Below, in pieces: positions 31,670-41,797 of a stretch of DNA of 64,000 nucleotides. The notes below the pieces were generated by a model. It did not search any database. It worked only from the letters and a program-made list of their open reading frames with translations, and was not told where the DNA came from. The translations under genes and the position numbers were made by a program. The DNA is from Bryoerythrophyllum caledonicum (taxonomy: Eukaryota; Streptophyta; Bryopsida; Pottiales; Pottiaceae), in NCBI GenBank assembly GCA_963971425.1, contig OZ020525.1, positions 13,026,187 to 13,090,186 on the forward strand, in the 5' to 3' direction. Each line of letters opens with the position of its first letter. The stretch's first letter is position 1.

Positions 31670-32235
31670 ATATGGAATAACTTTTTTGTGTACATCTTTT
31701 GGCTTTGAAACTTATCCCACATGTTACCAGCGTAGAGATGATCTTGTGCCAAAAATTTCATTATGTATCAACAAAAACTCAATCCTAAGGAGGGCGTCAA
31801 AGTTGGAAGTAGTAAAATGGTTTTCCCCTTTGTTTCTCAAAACTACACATGTTGGTAGATTTGGAATATTATTTTTTGTATAGGTCTTTTGGACTTGAAA
31901 TTTTCCACACATGCAAACAACATAAAAATGTTTTTGCTCCAAAAATTTCATGGGCAAAAAAAATTTCCTCAATTCTTGGGAGGGTGTCAAAGTTGGCAGC
32001 TGTGACACTTTTCTCACAGCTATCCCATGTTGGTAGATCTTGCATAAGTTTTTTTGTATAAGTCTCCTGGACTTGAAATTTGGTATGCATGTTTTCAACA
32101 TAAAGATGATGCTGTCCTTAAATTTTCATGGTAAAATAACAATTTCTCAGCTTTCGGGAGGGTGTCAAAGTTGGCAGCAGTGTAGGACACTATCCCTGGA
32201 ACTACTAAACGGCCAATTTGAATGTCACCCTATTG
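31662..32235 (-). repeat. Right inverted arm of the Tc1-like transposon
   Basis: Inverted copy of 29,455-30,028. The last codons of the transposase frame (HTRW, stop at 31,667-31,669) run into its inner edge. Confidence 0.85.
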
Positions 32236-32579
32236 TACAATGCAAAAATTTGATACAAAGTGAAGTCAAAGTCTGCTGATCTACTCAATGCAGGAAGAAA
32301 ATGAACCATTGTTTTGACTATAAACACTAAAATCTATCAATCCGTGCGGAGGATTGCAACAAAAATTTCATGGCATGTTTATATAGAAGTCTATTTTAAG
32401 ATATTATGGTTGAAAATCCAAAATTCACTTTAAAATGTGATTTTCATGTCTCTTTTTGGCAGTGGCAGTTATGGACTGGTTTTAGAGCGAAAGTGGTCGT
32501 GGTCCTTTAGGGGTTAAAGATCAATATGTAAAATTCATAATTTTAGATTTATATAGGTAGCTATTACGGTAATATTATA

Positions 32580-33246
32580 TCCTTTCATATTGTCAAAGAA
32601 CATTTCTTTTCTTTAGTGAAAAATAGTCTTTTAACCCAAGTCAGACATATTCACACATTGTCACACATTGTTGGGCAAGGTACCAAAAAAACTTCTTCTT
32701 CTCCACATTAGACTTGGAGATCTTCATACATTTCACTTCTTTTTTTTCTACTACAAGATGTGATGTTAACCTTCTCATTGACAGTTTGGACTTTCATTCT
32801 AAAGCATATCAAATTCACAAAAAATTAAAATGTGAATTGGCAATTCCCAAACCTCCACTTCTTGCACAATTTTTTTTTGTATGCTACACCCCTTCTCTAC
32901 CCCTAAAAATTAGTGTTCAAGGAACTAATAATCATGCTTGACATGATGGTAAAGGATTTCGACCTTGCCGTAGTGCAAGACTACTACACCAAGTGAAGTC
33001 AAAGTCCGATGATCCATGCAATGTAGGAAAGAAAATAAACCGTTTTCTCCACTTCAATCACCATAATCTTTTGATCTGTATGGTCAAAGTTTATGAAATT
33101 TTGAGAGTATGTTACTAAGTATGTCTTGATTGAGATCCGGCTATCAGAACTAGAAATAAAAGTTTTTGTTTCCATCCTTACTCATTGCACTAGAATCAAC
33201 AGTTTTGAAGTGTTTCTGGTGCAATATTGTCAAAGAAATTCAGGGG
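32580..33246. mobile_element. TTAA-family fragment, left end missing
   Basis: Family-typical interior in the reverse orientation (cacattgtcacacattgttgggcaagg at about 32,650-32,680). The right end CAGGGG is followed by TTAA at 33,247-33,250. No left terminus is found next to the preceding element. Confidence 0.5.
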
Positions 33247-33289
33247 TTAAATCACAATGGAGAACATCCAAAAATGTTGGAAAATTCAA

Positions 33290-33362
33290 GGGACTTGTCT
33301 ACCTGATACCTATGTAATACCTACGTGATATCCATGTAATGCCTAGGTGATCATACCCGTTG
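33290..33362. repeat. Degenerate TATCACCTAGG-type array, locus 2
   Basis: About six units of 11-13 bases (gatacctatgtaatacctac and variants) in the opposite orientation to the other loci. Related arrays lie at 16,930-17,040, 34,335-34,425 and 55,510-55,590. Confidence 0.55.
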
Positions 33363-33429
33363 TGTGCGAACCAATGCGATTTGGAAAAATCATGAGTGTG
33401 GGGAGTAGGTGCCGAAAGTGACCACTACG

Positions 33430-34330
33430 TACGGTAATCCACTTGGTGGACAATTCACGTAGTGACAATTGTACCAAGAGGGGACTCCAAAGTACAATGA
33501 ACATCCAGCGTCTGGAAAAGTTGCTGGATGGTCATCCACCAACGCTCTCGACGTGCCACAAACGCTCAGTCGGAGGAACCATGGATGTGTGCACTGGATT
33601 CATGAACCAGAAACCAGAAGAATGTGTGACTCTCACTTCATCTCTCCGGTCCTCACGTCTGCTTCATAAACTTCTCAGCAGCTGCTTGCTTGGCTCAATC
33701 TCGTCTGCAGACTTTTTGCAACCCCTATGGCCTTTTGGCGCGTGCCCAGCCGAGGGAGAGTAGATGAATTCCAGGCTGGGCCTTCAATCACAAAGCCGCA
33801 ACATTCTCACCTCATCTCACCTGCACACCACAATCTTCCCCTTCCATGTCGTTACATGTTTTAACCGCAGTGAGATCAAAACTAGAGTTCACTCTCTCAG
33901 CTACTCTCACGAAGATGCCGCAATGCTTACTAGTCTTGGCAGGAAAAGTCAGTCCAAACTTTCCGTCCACCACGTCCGGAGCTACTATTACTGCCCATGT
34001 TTCACGCCCATTTCAGTGCTTTTCCTTTCCGTACCGCATGTGTACTTTATTTTCAGTTCATGCAGAAGAGACATTTGTTATTTTGGCGGATTTCACTTCC
34101 ATTCAAGGCATTTCTGTGCATTTCTAGATTCAAAATTCTATCTGCAAATATGTGCCAGGTTTTTGTACCAGTTGCTAGTTAAATTCCATCAAGGAGCCCC
34201 TGACTTATTGTAATGGTATCCGACAACTCACCCACAACCAAGCAAAATTCGTCTAGCAACGTCCTATATTGTAGACATTGGTCTGGTACGGACACCCCTG
34301 TACGAACGATTTTTTTGTTTTAACATAGTG
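33430..34330. other. Stretch without a recognisable gene
   Basis: Balanced base composition and several overlapping open frames of 60-150 codons on the plus strand (33,443-34,213), none with a domain or an evident splice pattern. It could be decayed host DNA. Confidence 0.35.
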
Positions 34331-34334
34331 GTTT

Positions 34335-34500
34335 GGACACAATGGTTATCACCTAGGTATTACATGAGTATTGCCTAGATATTACAAGGGTATGACCTTG
34401 GCATTACATGGGTATCACCTAAGACGAATATTTTATATTTTCCAAAAAATTTGGACACCCTCCATTTTGAATTTATTATGTACAAACCCGGCGACCAACG
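34335..34500. repeat. Degenerate TATCACCTAGG-type array with conserved tail, locus 3
   Basis: Units such as ttatcacctaggtattacat repeat about eight times. They are followed by a shared tail (tccattttgaat...ttatgtacaaac) that also follows the arrays at 55,510 and, more loosely, 16,930. This indicates a dispersed repeat family with an internal microsatellite. Confidence 0.55.
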
Positions 34501-34776
34501 CATAGGGTAGTCTCTAAGAACACCTGGTGTGACCCAATGTGTGGAACGTGGCGCCATGGCGGACGTAGGGTCCATAGGGCTCTTGATGCCCACATCCACA
34601 TCGTGCTGCCTTGCATGAAATTTTCGTCCACCACGTGACGTCCCATTAGCTAGTCGGTCAACGATTCTTGCCATGCCTACAACATCATGTGGAAAAGCCT
34701 AGATTTGTCCTGGCATCCTTTGATGTGGAAAATACGGTGGGGAGGTTAGACGGAGCGGTGCGGTTGCTTTGAATAC

Positions 34777-34779
<3 letters not shown>

Positions 34780-34822
<43 letters not shown>
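34780..34822. repeat. (TA)n microsatellite, about 21 units
   Basis: Uninterrupted AT dinucleotide run of about 43 bases. Confidence 0.97.
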
Positions 34823-34824
<2 letters not shown>

Positions 34825-34933
34825 AAATGGGCTCTAATTTTTATACATTAGATTTGTCACATGAATAGAGAAAAAAGATAAAAGTACATCACAATTGTTG
34901 AGATGAAAAACCGCCCTACTACTATGAATTTAA

Positions 34934-35503
34934 CCCCTAAAGAACCATTTTCCCACATTGGGGGGATGTTTTCCACTATACGAGCAAGTTCCTATGGTCT
35001 CAATTTTTATCATGAGTTTTTGGAATTTTTAATAAAAATGCGGCATACTAGAACTAGCTTCGTGGGAATCTTATTTTTTCACGTTGGACCTCAAAAAAGA
35101 AGGTTATGCTATTCTAAGTGCCAAAGTGGGGACCGTGGGCGGCTCCAAAATTTTGCCAGAAGTTTCTATTGACATCAAGAGTTTTCATACAAATAAAAAT
35201 ATTACTCTCTTTGAGGATGTCAAAAAATTATTCTTGTGTTTAGTGTAAAAAAGCATTTTAACCCAAGTCAAACAAAATTTTCACACATTAAATGCCGGAC
35301 GAGGGGGAAAAAAAAACTTTCTCTTGCACTTCAAAGGCTGTAATCTTCAAATCCACCCAGTGGATTGCAACCAAAAAAAAATACAATACATTGTTCACAC
35401 ACAAGTCCACTTTAAGATCTTGTGGTCAGAAAGTCCAAAAATTTGTGATTTTCATGCCTCTTTATGACAATGAGAGTTTTGGACTGATTTTTCCCTGCAC
35501 GGG
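34934..35503. mobile_element. TTAA-family element, about 570 bp
   Basis: TTAA (34,930-34,933) plus CCCCTAAAGAACCATTTTCC on the left; CCTGCACGGG plus TTAA (35,504-35,507) on the right. The interior has the family stretch around ttttgacatcaagagttttc. No coding potential. Confidence 0.55.
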
Positions 35504-36156
35504 TTAATATTGATTTTATGTAAAAATCATATCGACACGGGGCTTCTGCCTCAAAGATTATCCCCATGAAAAAAACGATACCATTTAAAATATGTGAAAC
35601 TTATCATACTATAAGATTTATATCAACAATCTTCAATACGAAAGTCATACAATAGTAATCTTCCCACCTGAAACTCGTGACCGTATGTTCCAAATTCACC
35701 TGAGCAATTCCGCCATCACTTTTTCGCGAACTTGTCACGATGCGGAGAAGCTGCAAACCAACTAATGATCGACGTGGAAATCAACCGGTAAATGCAGCAG
35801 CTCGTGGTTCATGGCACGGCTTCTACTAGACTTTTCTGGTTCGAAGCTTCCATGCACGCCGAACATTACGTCGTCGACCCGCCTCTGACGTCGTCGGCTA
35901 TCGTTCGAACTGGCTCTTCTCCACACTTTCGCTCCTGCTTCAGTTCACTGGTATGATCAATGCACAGGCGCTTTGGTTGTGTGTGGATTAAGGCCTCCCA
36001 CGTCACAGCCCGGTTCTCACCAACTCCAGGCCCATCGCACTTTTCCTCTTTCAACGCTGCGGCTCCGCCTGCATAAAGCGCGTTGTGGGTACGTGAAGCG
36101 CATCTGTTTACTGAGGATTCCCCTGCATCCTCATCGCTGTATTCCGGGTCTGTGCA

Positions 36157-37524
36157 ATGGCGATCGTTCGGAGCTCTGTGCTCGCGCTGGTGCTGTTGGC
36201 TTTGGTGTCCCAAACGCACGCCCAGGTGAGTGAAGACTGTGGATTGTCGCTTTTGTGCATGAAGTCATAATTCAAACTGTGATGTGTTATGTTCGGAGGG
36301 CATGTTAGGTGTATTCTAGATAGGCGCTACTGTTTAGATTCAGTCAGGTTTTAATTCATCTCGCAAGTTAGTCGGGACAGATTAGCATTGTTGAAATAAG
36401 AGATATAGCGTTACTTTTGAAATGCGACATGAATGGAACTCTCGCTGCATGTGTGACTACGTGTAGTGATTGCGAGGTCATGTGTAGAGCACCTGAAATC
36501 TGCAACTGCAGTTGAAGTTTGCAAGCGCTCTGTACCCGAGAATATGGGGTGATTTTGTATTTTCATGTTGCAGACTGCTTGCAACACGACGCTGCTGGAA
36601 GCGGTGCTTGCGAGGTCCGACCTCTCGATCCTGGCGACAGTCGTCAACGACTCCGGCCTTGCTAGCGCCCTCGCCGAGAGCGACAACGTCACCGTCATCG
36701 CGCCTAACAACGACGCCTTCAACGGAACCGGCGGACTGGTGCCGCTTCTCAGCGCCAACAACCTCACTCTGAAGGATGTTACCGAACCGTATGCACTCCT
36801 CAGAAAACGCCGTTTCTAAGAGTTTGCTGATTTGTGTTTTCGCCGAGGTCGTCTTAGGGTTTGGTGATTGTGCAGGCGATTTTGAAACGGAATAATTCAT
36901 TTCGTAACCGCGCTGCAAGCATTTTGCTGTTCTTAAATTATGTTGTCTCTCTCGTTTCTTTAATAGTTTTTTGTTTCGATGTGCAGAGGGAACAACCGGG
37001 CCGCGAGCATCTTGCTTTACCATGTTGTTGATACTCCCGCGCGCGCTGCTCAGCTCACGAACGGACAGGTGCTGCCGACGCAACTCGAGGGCTACAACCT
37101 TACTGTAAGGAAGGGGGGTGATGGCGGTGTTACCATCGTCGGAAAGGCCAACAACGCTACAGTCGTGGTGGCCGACTTGCAAGTGTGCAACTCGATCATC
37201 CATATTGTGAACCGCGTACTGCTGCCCGAAGCGATCTTGACCTCCATCCCGGTCACGAACGTCACCGCTGCGCCAGGTAACGCGTCTATCCTGATATTCC
37301 TCCATGATTATGTACTTGAGAGTAGTCTCGATGTCTGATCCGGATGTTTTTGCGCAACCTCAGGTCCTTCTGATCCCGCTGTGCCTCCTCCTCCCGGTGC
37401 GCCGTCTCCTCCCGCTGCGATTGTGCCTCCTCCTCCCAGCGGCAGCAGCGCTGCATCCGCTCTCGGCGCCGGCTCTCTCGTGTTCGGGCTCTCCGGCGCT
37501 GTCGCCGCTGCGCTCTTGATGTAA
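36157..37524 (+). CDS. FLA: Fasciclin-like arabinogalactan protein, single FAS1 domain, GPI-anchored
   Basis: Four exons by GT-AG signals: 36,157-36,225, 36,574-36,788, 36,987-37,276 and 37,364-37,524, joining in phase to 244 residues. Residues 1-22 (MAIVRSSVLALVLLALVSQT...) are a signal peptide. A FAS1 domain follows (about 24-188), with VTVIAPNNDAF as the H1-type motif, ILLYHVV as the conserved YH region, and NSIIHIVNRVLLP near the end. Then comes an AGP-like Pro/Ser/Ala module (PPPPGAPSPPAAIVPPPP, about 197-216), a small-residue site (SGSSAAS) and a hydrophobic C-terminal tail ending LLM, as in GPI-anchored proteins. Several N-x-S/T sites are present. Such proteins are secreted to the cell surface and wall and act in adhesion and wall signalling. 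The exact role is not deducible here. Confidence 0.9.
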
Positions 37525-37680
37525 ACTGAGAATTTTTTTGTAAAGAAACCCGCCTCCTCAGAATGTACTTTTTTCCGAAGGCTTTAAGCAGCATTTGCAG
37601 AAGTAGCTGACGTCTTCGACGTAGTGGTAGATCAGTAATACAAATTCTTGGCATTCATGTTGTACTGTGTTGCATGCTTC

Positions 37681-37686
37681 AATAAA
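37681..37686 (+). terminator. AATAAA polyadenylation signal of the FLA gene
   Basis: AATAAA about 157 bases after the FLA stop codon, at a plausible 3'UTR distance. Confidence 0.5.
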
Positions 37687-37863
37687 ATCCGGCTTTAAAA
37701 GTTCGCAGAGAGGACGACAATGTTTGAATCACTCCATTATATTCTCAACTAGAATAGAATTTTCTCGCACACTTCGTACGAGCAACCTCTTCACGCACCT
37801 GTTATCATTCAGCTATGGCGATCACCCGCCGTTGCCGTCGCTTCTCTTATTGCCATTTCCGTG

Positions 37864-38162
37864 TTGAATCTTGTGTTTCACCTGTTCCGAGACAGTGGAA
37901 TGTTTGTGCAGGGACGATCATCAACATTAAGAATTCAAAATATGTTTTAGCAACGCTCTGTAATCAGAAGTTTCCGTTTACTCAACTATTGTTCATTAAT
38001 AGACCGCGACAAGGATTGTAAAAACGGCGGACTTAATATGCTCGCTGATTGACACAAAAGAACGCATAGAACATGGATTGAACTCCGCGAGAGGGCGGGA
38101 GAGGATGAAGCATTTGGCAGGAGCTGCAATTTTAAGCGCAAGGCGACGCAGAGAAGGTGAGA
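37864..38162 (+). repeat. Inverted duplication flanking the serine-rich gene, left arm
   Basis: About 300 bases matching, in reverse complement, 40,334-40,610 at roughly 80% by eye. Shared stretches are tgaatcttgtgtttcacctg, ctctgtaatcagaagtttcc and gaactccgcgagagggcggg. The inner edge in both arms is an AAG|GTGAGAT-like splice donor. The arm lies upstream of the gene at 38,508 and may contain its promoter and a 5'UTR exon. Confidence 0.65.
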
Positions 38163-38507
38163 TTTTACTGTTCCGAAATGCTGTGGCAGAGATGTTAATA
38201 TTAGCAATCCATGGCGGATTGGTCGCTGGCCCGGCTTTCGCTGCCGATCTTGCTGCGCAGCGCGCTGCAGCCGGAAATGCAGTTGGTGAGAAGCTGCGAT
38301 TGAATGCCGCAATTCCACTTTGGAGGGAAAGAATGCCGAGTATTCCAGGTCTGCGGCAGCTCTCGCACGTCGGCCATGGAGCGATGGCGTGTCTCGTTCT
38401 GTTACCACGATAGCTCGGAAGAAGCGTGGCGAGAGATGCGGAAGGTTAGAGTGAGAATGTTGCAATGAGAGTTTTGAGAGCTTAGGGTTTGGTGGAGAAG
38501 GAAGGGG

Positions 38508-39425
38508 ATGGCGATGGCGTCGTCGTCGTTGGATACGTCGTCGGAGGCGTCCGGCTCGATGAGGTCGCCGCTGTCGAGCTTCATGCGGTCGCCAACGCTG
38601 AGCTCCATGATGCCGTCACCGGTGTCGTCGCGGCTGACGATGGAATTCGAGACGGCGTTCATGATGGAGGCGGAGGAGCCGATCCGTTTCTCAGGAACTG
38701 ACATTCTACCCTATCTTTCGCAGCCGAGCTCGTCAAGAGAGTCGAGCTCAAGCTCCGACTTCGAGTCGCAGAGCGGCGGCTCAGGTTCCACCTCTTTCTG
38801 CGACCTGAACGATTCAAACCGCATCACGCTCGGAAGCTTGATCGGTTTTCCGATGGCGGACTCGTTCCGCAACTTTGGCGAGTCGCTACGGTTTCTTGCG
38901 ATGGGGGAGAGCAACCGCACGGTGGAGCCGCCGAGGCGCAACCGCTCGTGCAGCTTGCTGTCCGATCTCTTCCGGTGCTTGCAGCGCTCCAGACCAGAGT
39001 ACATCAACGACGACGCGCCCGCGGCGAGCGGAAACGGGCTCGCGAACCTGGCCTCGTTCACCATCACGGAGGTCTCAGAGGAGGAAGAGCGTGACTCCGA
39101 CTGCGACACCGGCCCAACCGTGTTCGAGAACTCGGTGTTCGTGGAGCGCGACACGCTTGGCAGCCGCATCTACGAGTTCAACCCGCTCTACCTCGACAAC
39201 ATGTCGGAGGTTGATTCTCAAGCGACGAGTCTCGCTCGCGAGGAAAGCATTCCTGAAGATGCCTCTTCGAAGCTTCCCCGTGACTCCGATGACGAGAGCA
39301 CGCAATCCAGCAGCCAGGTGATCGCGCCGCCCAGCCCTCGCTTTGATTACCAGGCGCTCTCGCCGGTGCGCTCCGTCCTGACCGCCATTTGCTGCCGCAT
39401 CGGCGTCGACTGCCCGAGTGACTAA
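38508..39425 (+). CDS. Unrecognised serine-rich protein, 305 residues, single exon
   Basis: ATG at 38,508 (MAMASSSLDTSSEASGSM), stop at 39,423-39,425. GC-rich with strong third-position GC, as in the neighbouring real genes. I do not recognise a domain. The N-terminal third is Ser/Met-rich (SPLSSFMRSPTLSSMMPSP). The middle has a conserved-looking block (MADSFRNFGESLRFLAMG, then RRNRSCSLLSDLFRCLQRSR), with basic residues resembling a phosphosite or calmodulin-type helix. The rest is acidic and Ser-rich (TEVSEEEERDSD, DSDDESTQSSS), ending ICCRIGVDCPSD. No signal peptide or membrane segment. Likely intrinsically disordered. A predicted 5'UTR exon may lie at about 38,100-38,155, ending AGAAG|GTGAGA. 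Confidence 0.6.
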   Translation: MAMASSSLDTSSEASGSMRSPLSSFMRSPTLSSMMPSPVSSRLTMEFETAFMMEAEEPIRFSGTDILPYLSQPSSSRESSSSSDFESQSGGSGSTSFCDLNDSNRITLGSLIGFPMADSFRNFGESLRFLAMGESNRTVEPPRRNRSCSLLSDLFRCLQRSRPEYINDDAPAASGNGLANLASFTITEVSEEEERDSDCDTGPTVFENSVFVERDTLGSRIYEFNPLYLDNMSEVDSQATSLAREESIPEDASSKLPRDSDDESTQSSSQVIAPPSPRFDYQALSPVRSVLTAICCRIGVDCPSD

Positions 39426-39473
39426 TCATTTTGGTTGCGCATCTTGTGCACATGAATGTGTTGAGTCCTCGCT

Positions 39474-39690
39474 TTCGAAATGACGAGTAATCTGTTTCAG
39501 AAGTTGGCGAATTCTCTGTTTGGACTTTTATCGAAATGACGAGTGCTCTGCTTTGGATTTCTCGAAATGGCGAGTGCTCCCTTTCGGAAGGTTTTTTGAA
39601 ACGGCGAGTCGTCTTTCTCTAGATGGCGAGTTATCTGTTTTGGATGTTTTAGCGAAATGGCAGTGCTCTGTTTCGGACGACTTTTGGAGG
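39474..39690 (+). repeat. Degenerate ~38-bp tandem repeat in the 3' flank of the serine-rich gene
   Basis: About six units of the form cgaaatggcgagtgctctgt plus ttcggannttttt, starting about 50 bases after the stop codon, so probably in the 3'UTR. Confidence 0.7.
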
Positions 39691-40333
39691 TGTTTCTTTA
39701 TTTGTTTCCGGCTCCTCGGATGTACAGTGACGACGTCTGCGAAGTGGAGTGCTCGTGACCAGGCGGCAAGGGATCTCGGCGATCTCGGGTAGAGCTCAGC
39801 TGTGAGGAGAGGGTGCTCGGAAGACATTAGCTGGAGAGAGAAAGATGCATGAACATCTTGTTCTTCTTCCAATGTGTAGAGTTCTTAGACGATGACAGAT
39901 TAGAAGCGCTCATTGACGAGGAATAACGATGCTGCGGTGATTCGAATTGTGATCAAAGTGGTAGAAACCTGCTTCTTCATGATAAATTGGTGAGCAGAGT
40001 ATTTTGATGGTCAGCCGTGCTTCTCACGCTTACTTCTGTGTATACGTGTTGTACATGTTCCCTCTTTTCTTGCTAATGTTTCTCCTGTCGATTCTCTGAA
40101 TGCTTCTGTCGTCTTGATTACTGTTCTACTAGCTCATGGCAAACTGAGGTGCATTGATGAAGTAATAGGCCTTTCAGTGCGGTATTTGTCTTTGTTCTTG
40201 GCAGATCCGGAGCTGTATCCTCGCCAAGATTATGAAGGTGCTAAGACAACATGTTGTTAGTCCAACTGCATTGGAATCAGGTTTGAAATAGAATAGCGTG
40301 GTTGAGAAATGTCCAAGTGCTGGATCTCACCTT

Positions 40334-40610
40334 TTGTGCGTCCCCTTGCGCTTGAAATTGCAGCTCCTCCTGTCCCGCTCTCTCTCGGAGTTCATGCGTT
40401 CTTATGCGATCCTTGTCGCGGTCAATTAATGAAGGATAGTTAGCAAACGGAAACTTCTGATTACAGAGCGTTGCTGAAACATGTTTTGAATTGCTGATGT
40501 GGATAATCGTCCCCCGCACGAACACTTCCATTTTTCTTCTGTTTTTGGGCACATGAAAACCAGACATTCCACTATCTCGGTTTCTGGAAACAGGTGAAAC
40601 ACAAGATTCA
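40334..40610 (-). repeat. Inverted duplication flanking the serine-rich gene, right arm
   Basis: Inverted partner of 37,864-38,162. Read on the minus strand it would place the same promoter/5'-exon-like sequence pointing back towards 39.4 kb. No minus-strand gene is evident there. Confidence 0.6.
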
Positions 40611-40754
40611 GCGTATTTATGGTACGGAATAGTCTGCATTTCGATGTTGATCAAAGATCGTGTGACGAATGACCTTTTACATATCCTGAAAGTTTTGTTA
40701 CTAATGATTCTTGGACAGCTTGCGAGTCATTGAGCTGCTGCTGGACTTTTGTCA

Positions 40755-40915
40755 GTATTTATTTTTATTTTTTTGGCACACACGAGTTGCAGTATTGGCA
40801 ACTTGCAGTGGCCCTGTCAAGTGAGAAGATTTTACAACCAGTAATTGAACCCACAACCTCATGTCTTTGGGTATCTCACACTATCAGTCAGGTAGTTTAG
40901 GGTCATCTCAGACCT
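40755..40915 (-). mobile_element. SINE-like retroposon (tRNA-type head, A-rich tail)
   Basis: On the minus strand, ctgatagtgtgagataccca and gaggttgtgggttcaattac resemble a tRNA-derived head with a B-box-like GGTTCAATTAC. It ends about 80 bases later in an A-rich tail (aaaaaaataaaaataaata). The boundaries are approximate and no clear target duplication was found. Confidence 0.4.
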
Positions 40916-41272
40916 ACTTTGGTCAAAATTTGATTGAAGATCTCATTTAGCCCATAAAGACAAAAAGCCCCAAAGTGGCCTTTTAATGATTTGGAGTACT
41001 GTACACAGTTGTCACTTTCAGAAGAAAAATGGAAGTGTTTATTTTTCCAAATGGAAGCACCTACTGCCGAAGTATTTATTTTTCCAAATCAAAGCATTTT
41101 GGGCACAATGCATATCACCTACGCAATTTTGGGGTGGTTCTGATGAAACATAGTCTTGGTCCTTCAGGGGTTAGGGGGTTAAATAGCACTGCCCTACCTG
41201 TCTCCTAGTACAAAGAAAACAGGAGGTTGGTGGGATGACTGCGTAGGGAGCAGAAGGTGAACTCTTTGAAGC

Positions 41273-41410
41273 TCATCTCTACTTGGAAAATGGAACCCTT
41301 GTCAATGAACGCTCCGGTGAAAACGGTTGGATGAAAACGTGTCCAACATTTGCACAAGGGGAACTGTCTTCACAAGGACCTGAAAGCATCTAATCTGATT
41401 GTCTGGGCAT
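41273..41410 (+). pseudogene. Relic of a receptor-like protein kinase
   Basis: LYLENGTL at about 41,277-41,300 recalls the hinge motif YLxNGSL of plant receptor-like kinases. HLHKGNCLHKDLKASNLIVW at 41,347-41,406 matches the catalytic-loop motif (HRDLKASN), with the usual Arg replaced by Lys. The two lie in different frames, with most of the intervening sequence lost, and no other kinase parts surround them. Confidence 0.45.
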
Positions 41411-41797
41411 ATTATTTTGATCCATTGCAAAAGCCTACACGTTGTTTGACCCAAGGCAAGCAATTGCGAGCTCAAGAGCATTACAAGTAACTCTCAGAAA
41501 AATTGGCGCACTAGGCGCTAGTATATTGACATTTACAATATATCTGATTGTCTCACAAAAACTTCGAGACGATGTCAAGGTTGAGGAAGTTCAAATTTTG
41601 AGAATCTACCTAGTCCACCGCTTAGCAAATGGAAGCTTCGGCTGTAGAAAGTTACCTGGTTTTTAACTGCCCTTTCCCCAAAATCCATCCGGTGCTATCG
41701 CAAGCAGCTCACATCCGCCAAAAGCCACGGTTCACAAATGCAGCGATTGTCAATCTGCCAATGGGCTTGTAACATAACACTCTTCTTCTAATGTTTT

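Larger units (their letters stand above)
29455..32235. mobile_element. Tc1-like (DD34E) transposon, defective, with 574-bp inverted arms
   Basis: 2,781 bp flanked by TA on both sides. The tips are CAATAGGGTGACATTCAAAT and its reverse complement. The arms (29,455-30,028 and 31,662-32,235) are almost identical in inverted orientation and are built of three to four ~150-bp sub-repeats. Each sub-repeat contains gccaactttgacaccctc, a segment around catgaaatttttgg, and atctaccaacatg. The interior encodes a broken DD34E transposase. The arm identity implies recent movement, so the element was probably mobilised by a transposase made elsewhere. Confidence 0.85.
28806..32513. mobile_element. TTAA-family element split by a Tc1-like transposon
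   Basis: Left end CCCTAAAGGACCAATTGTCC, right end GGTCCTTTAGGGG followed by TTAA (32,514-32,517); the left TTAA has decayed. Without the inserted Tc1-like element (29,455-32,235) it would be about 930 bp, the size of the intact family member in unit B. Confidence 0.6.
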
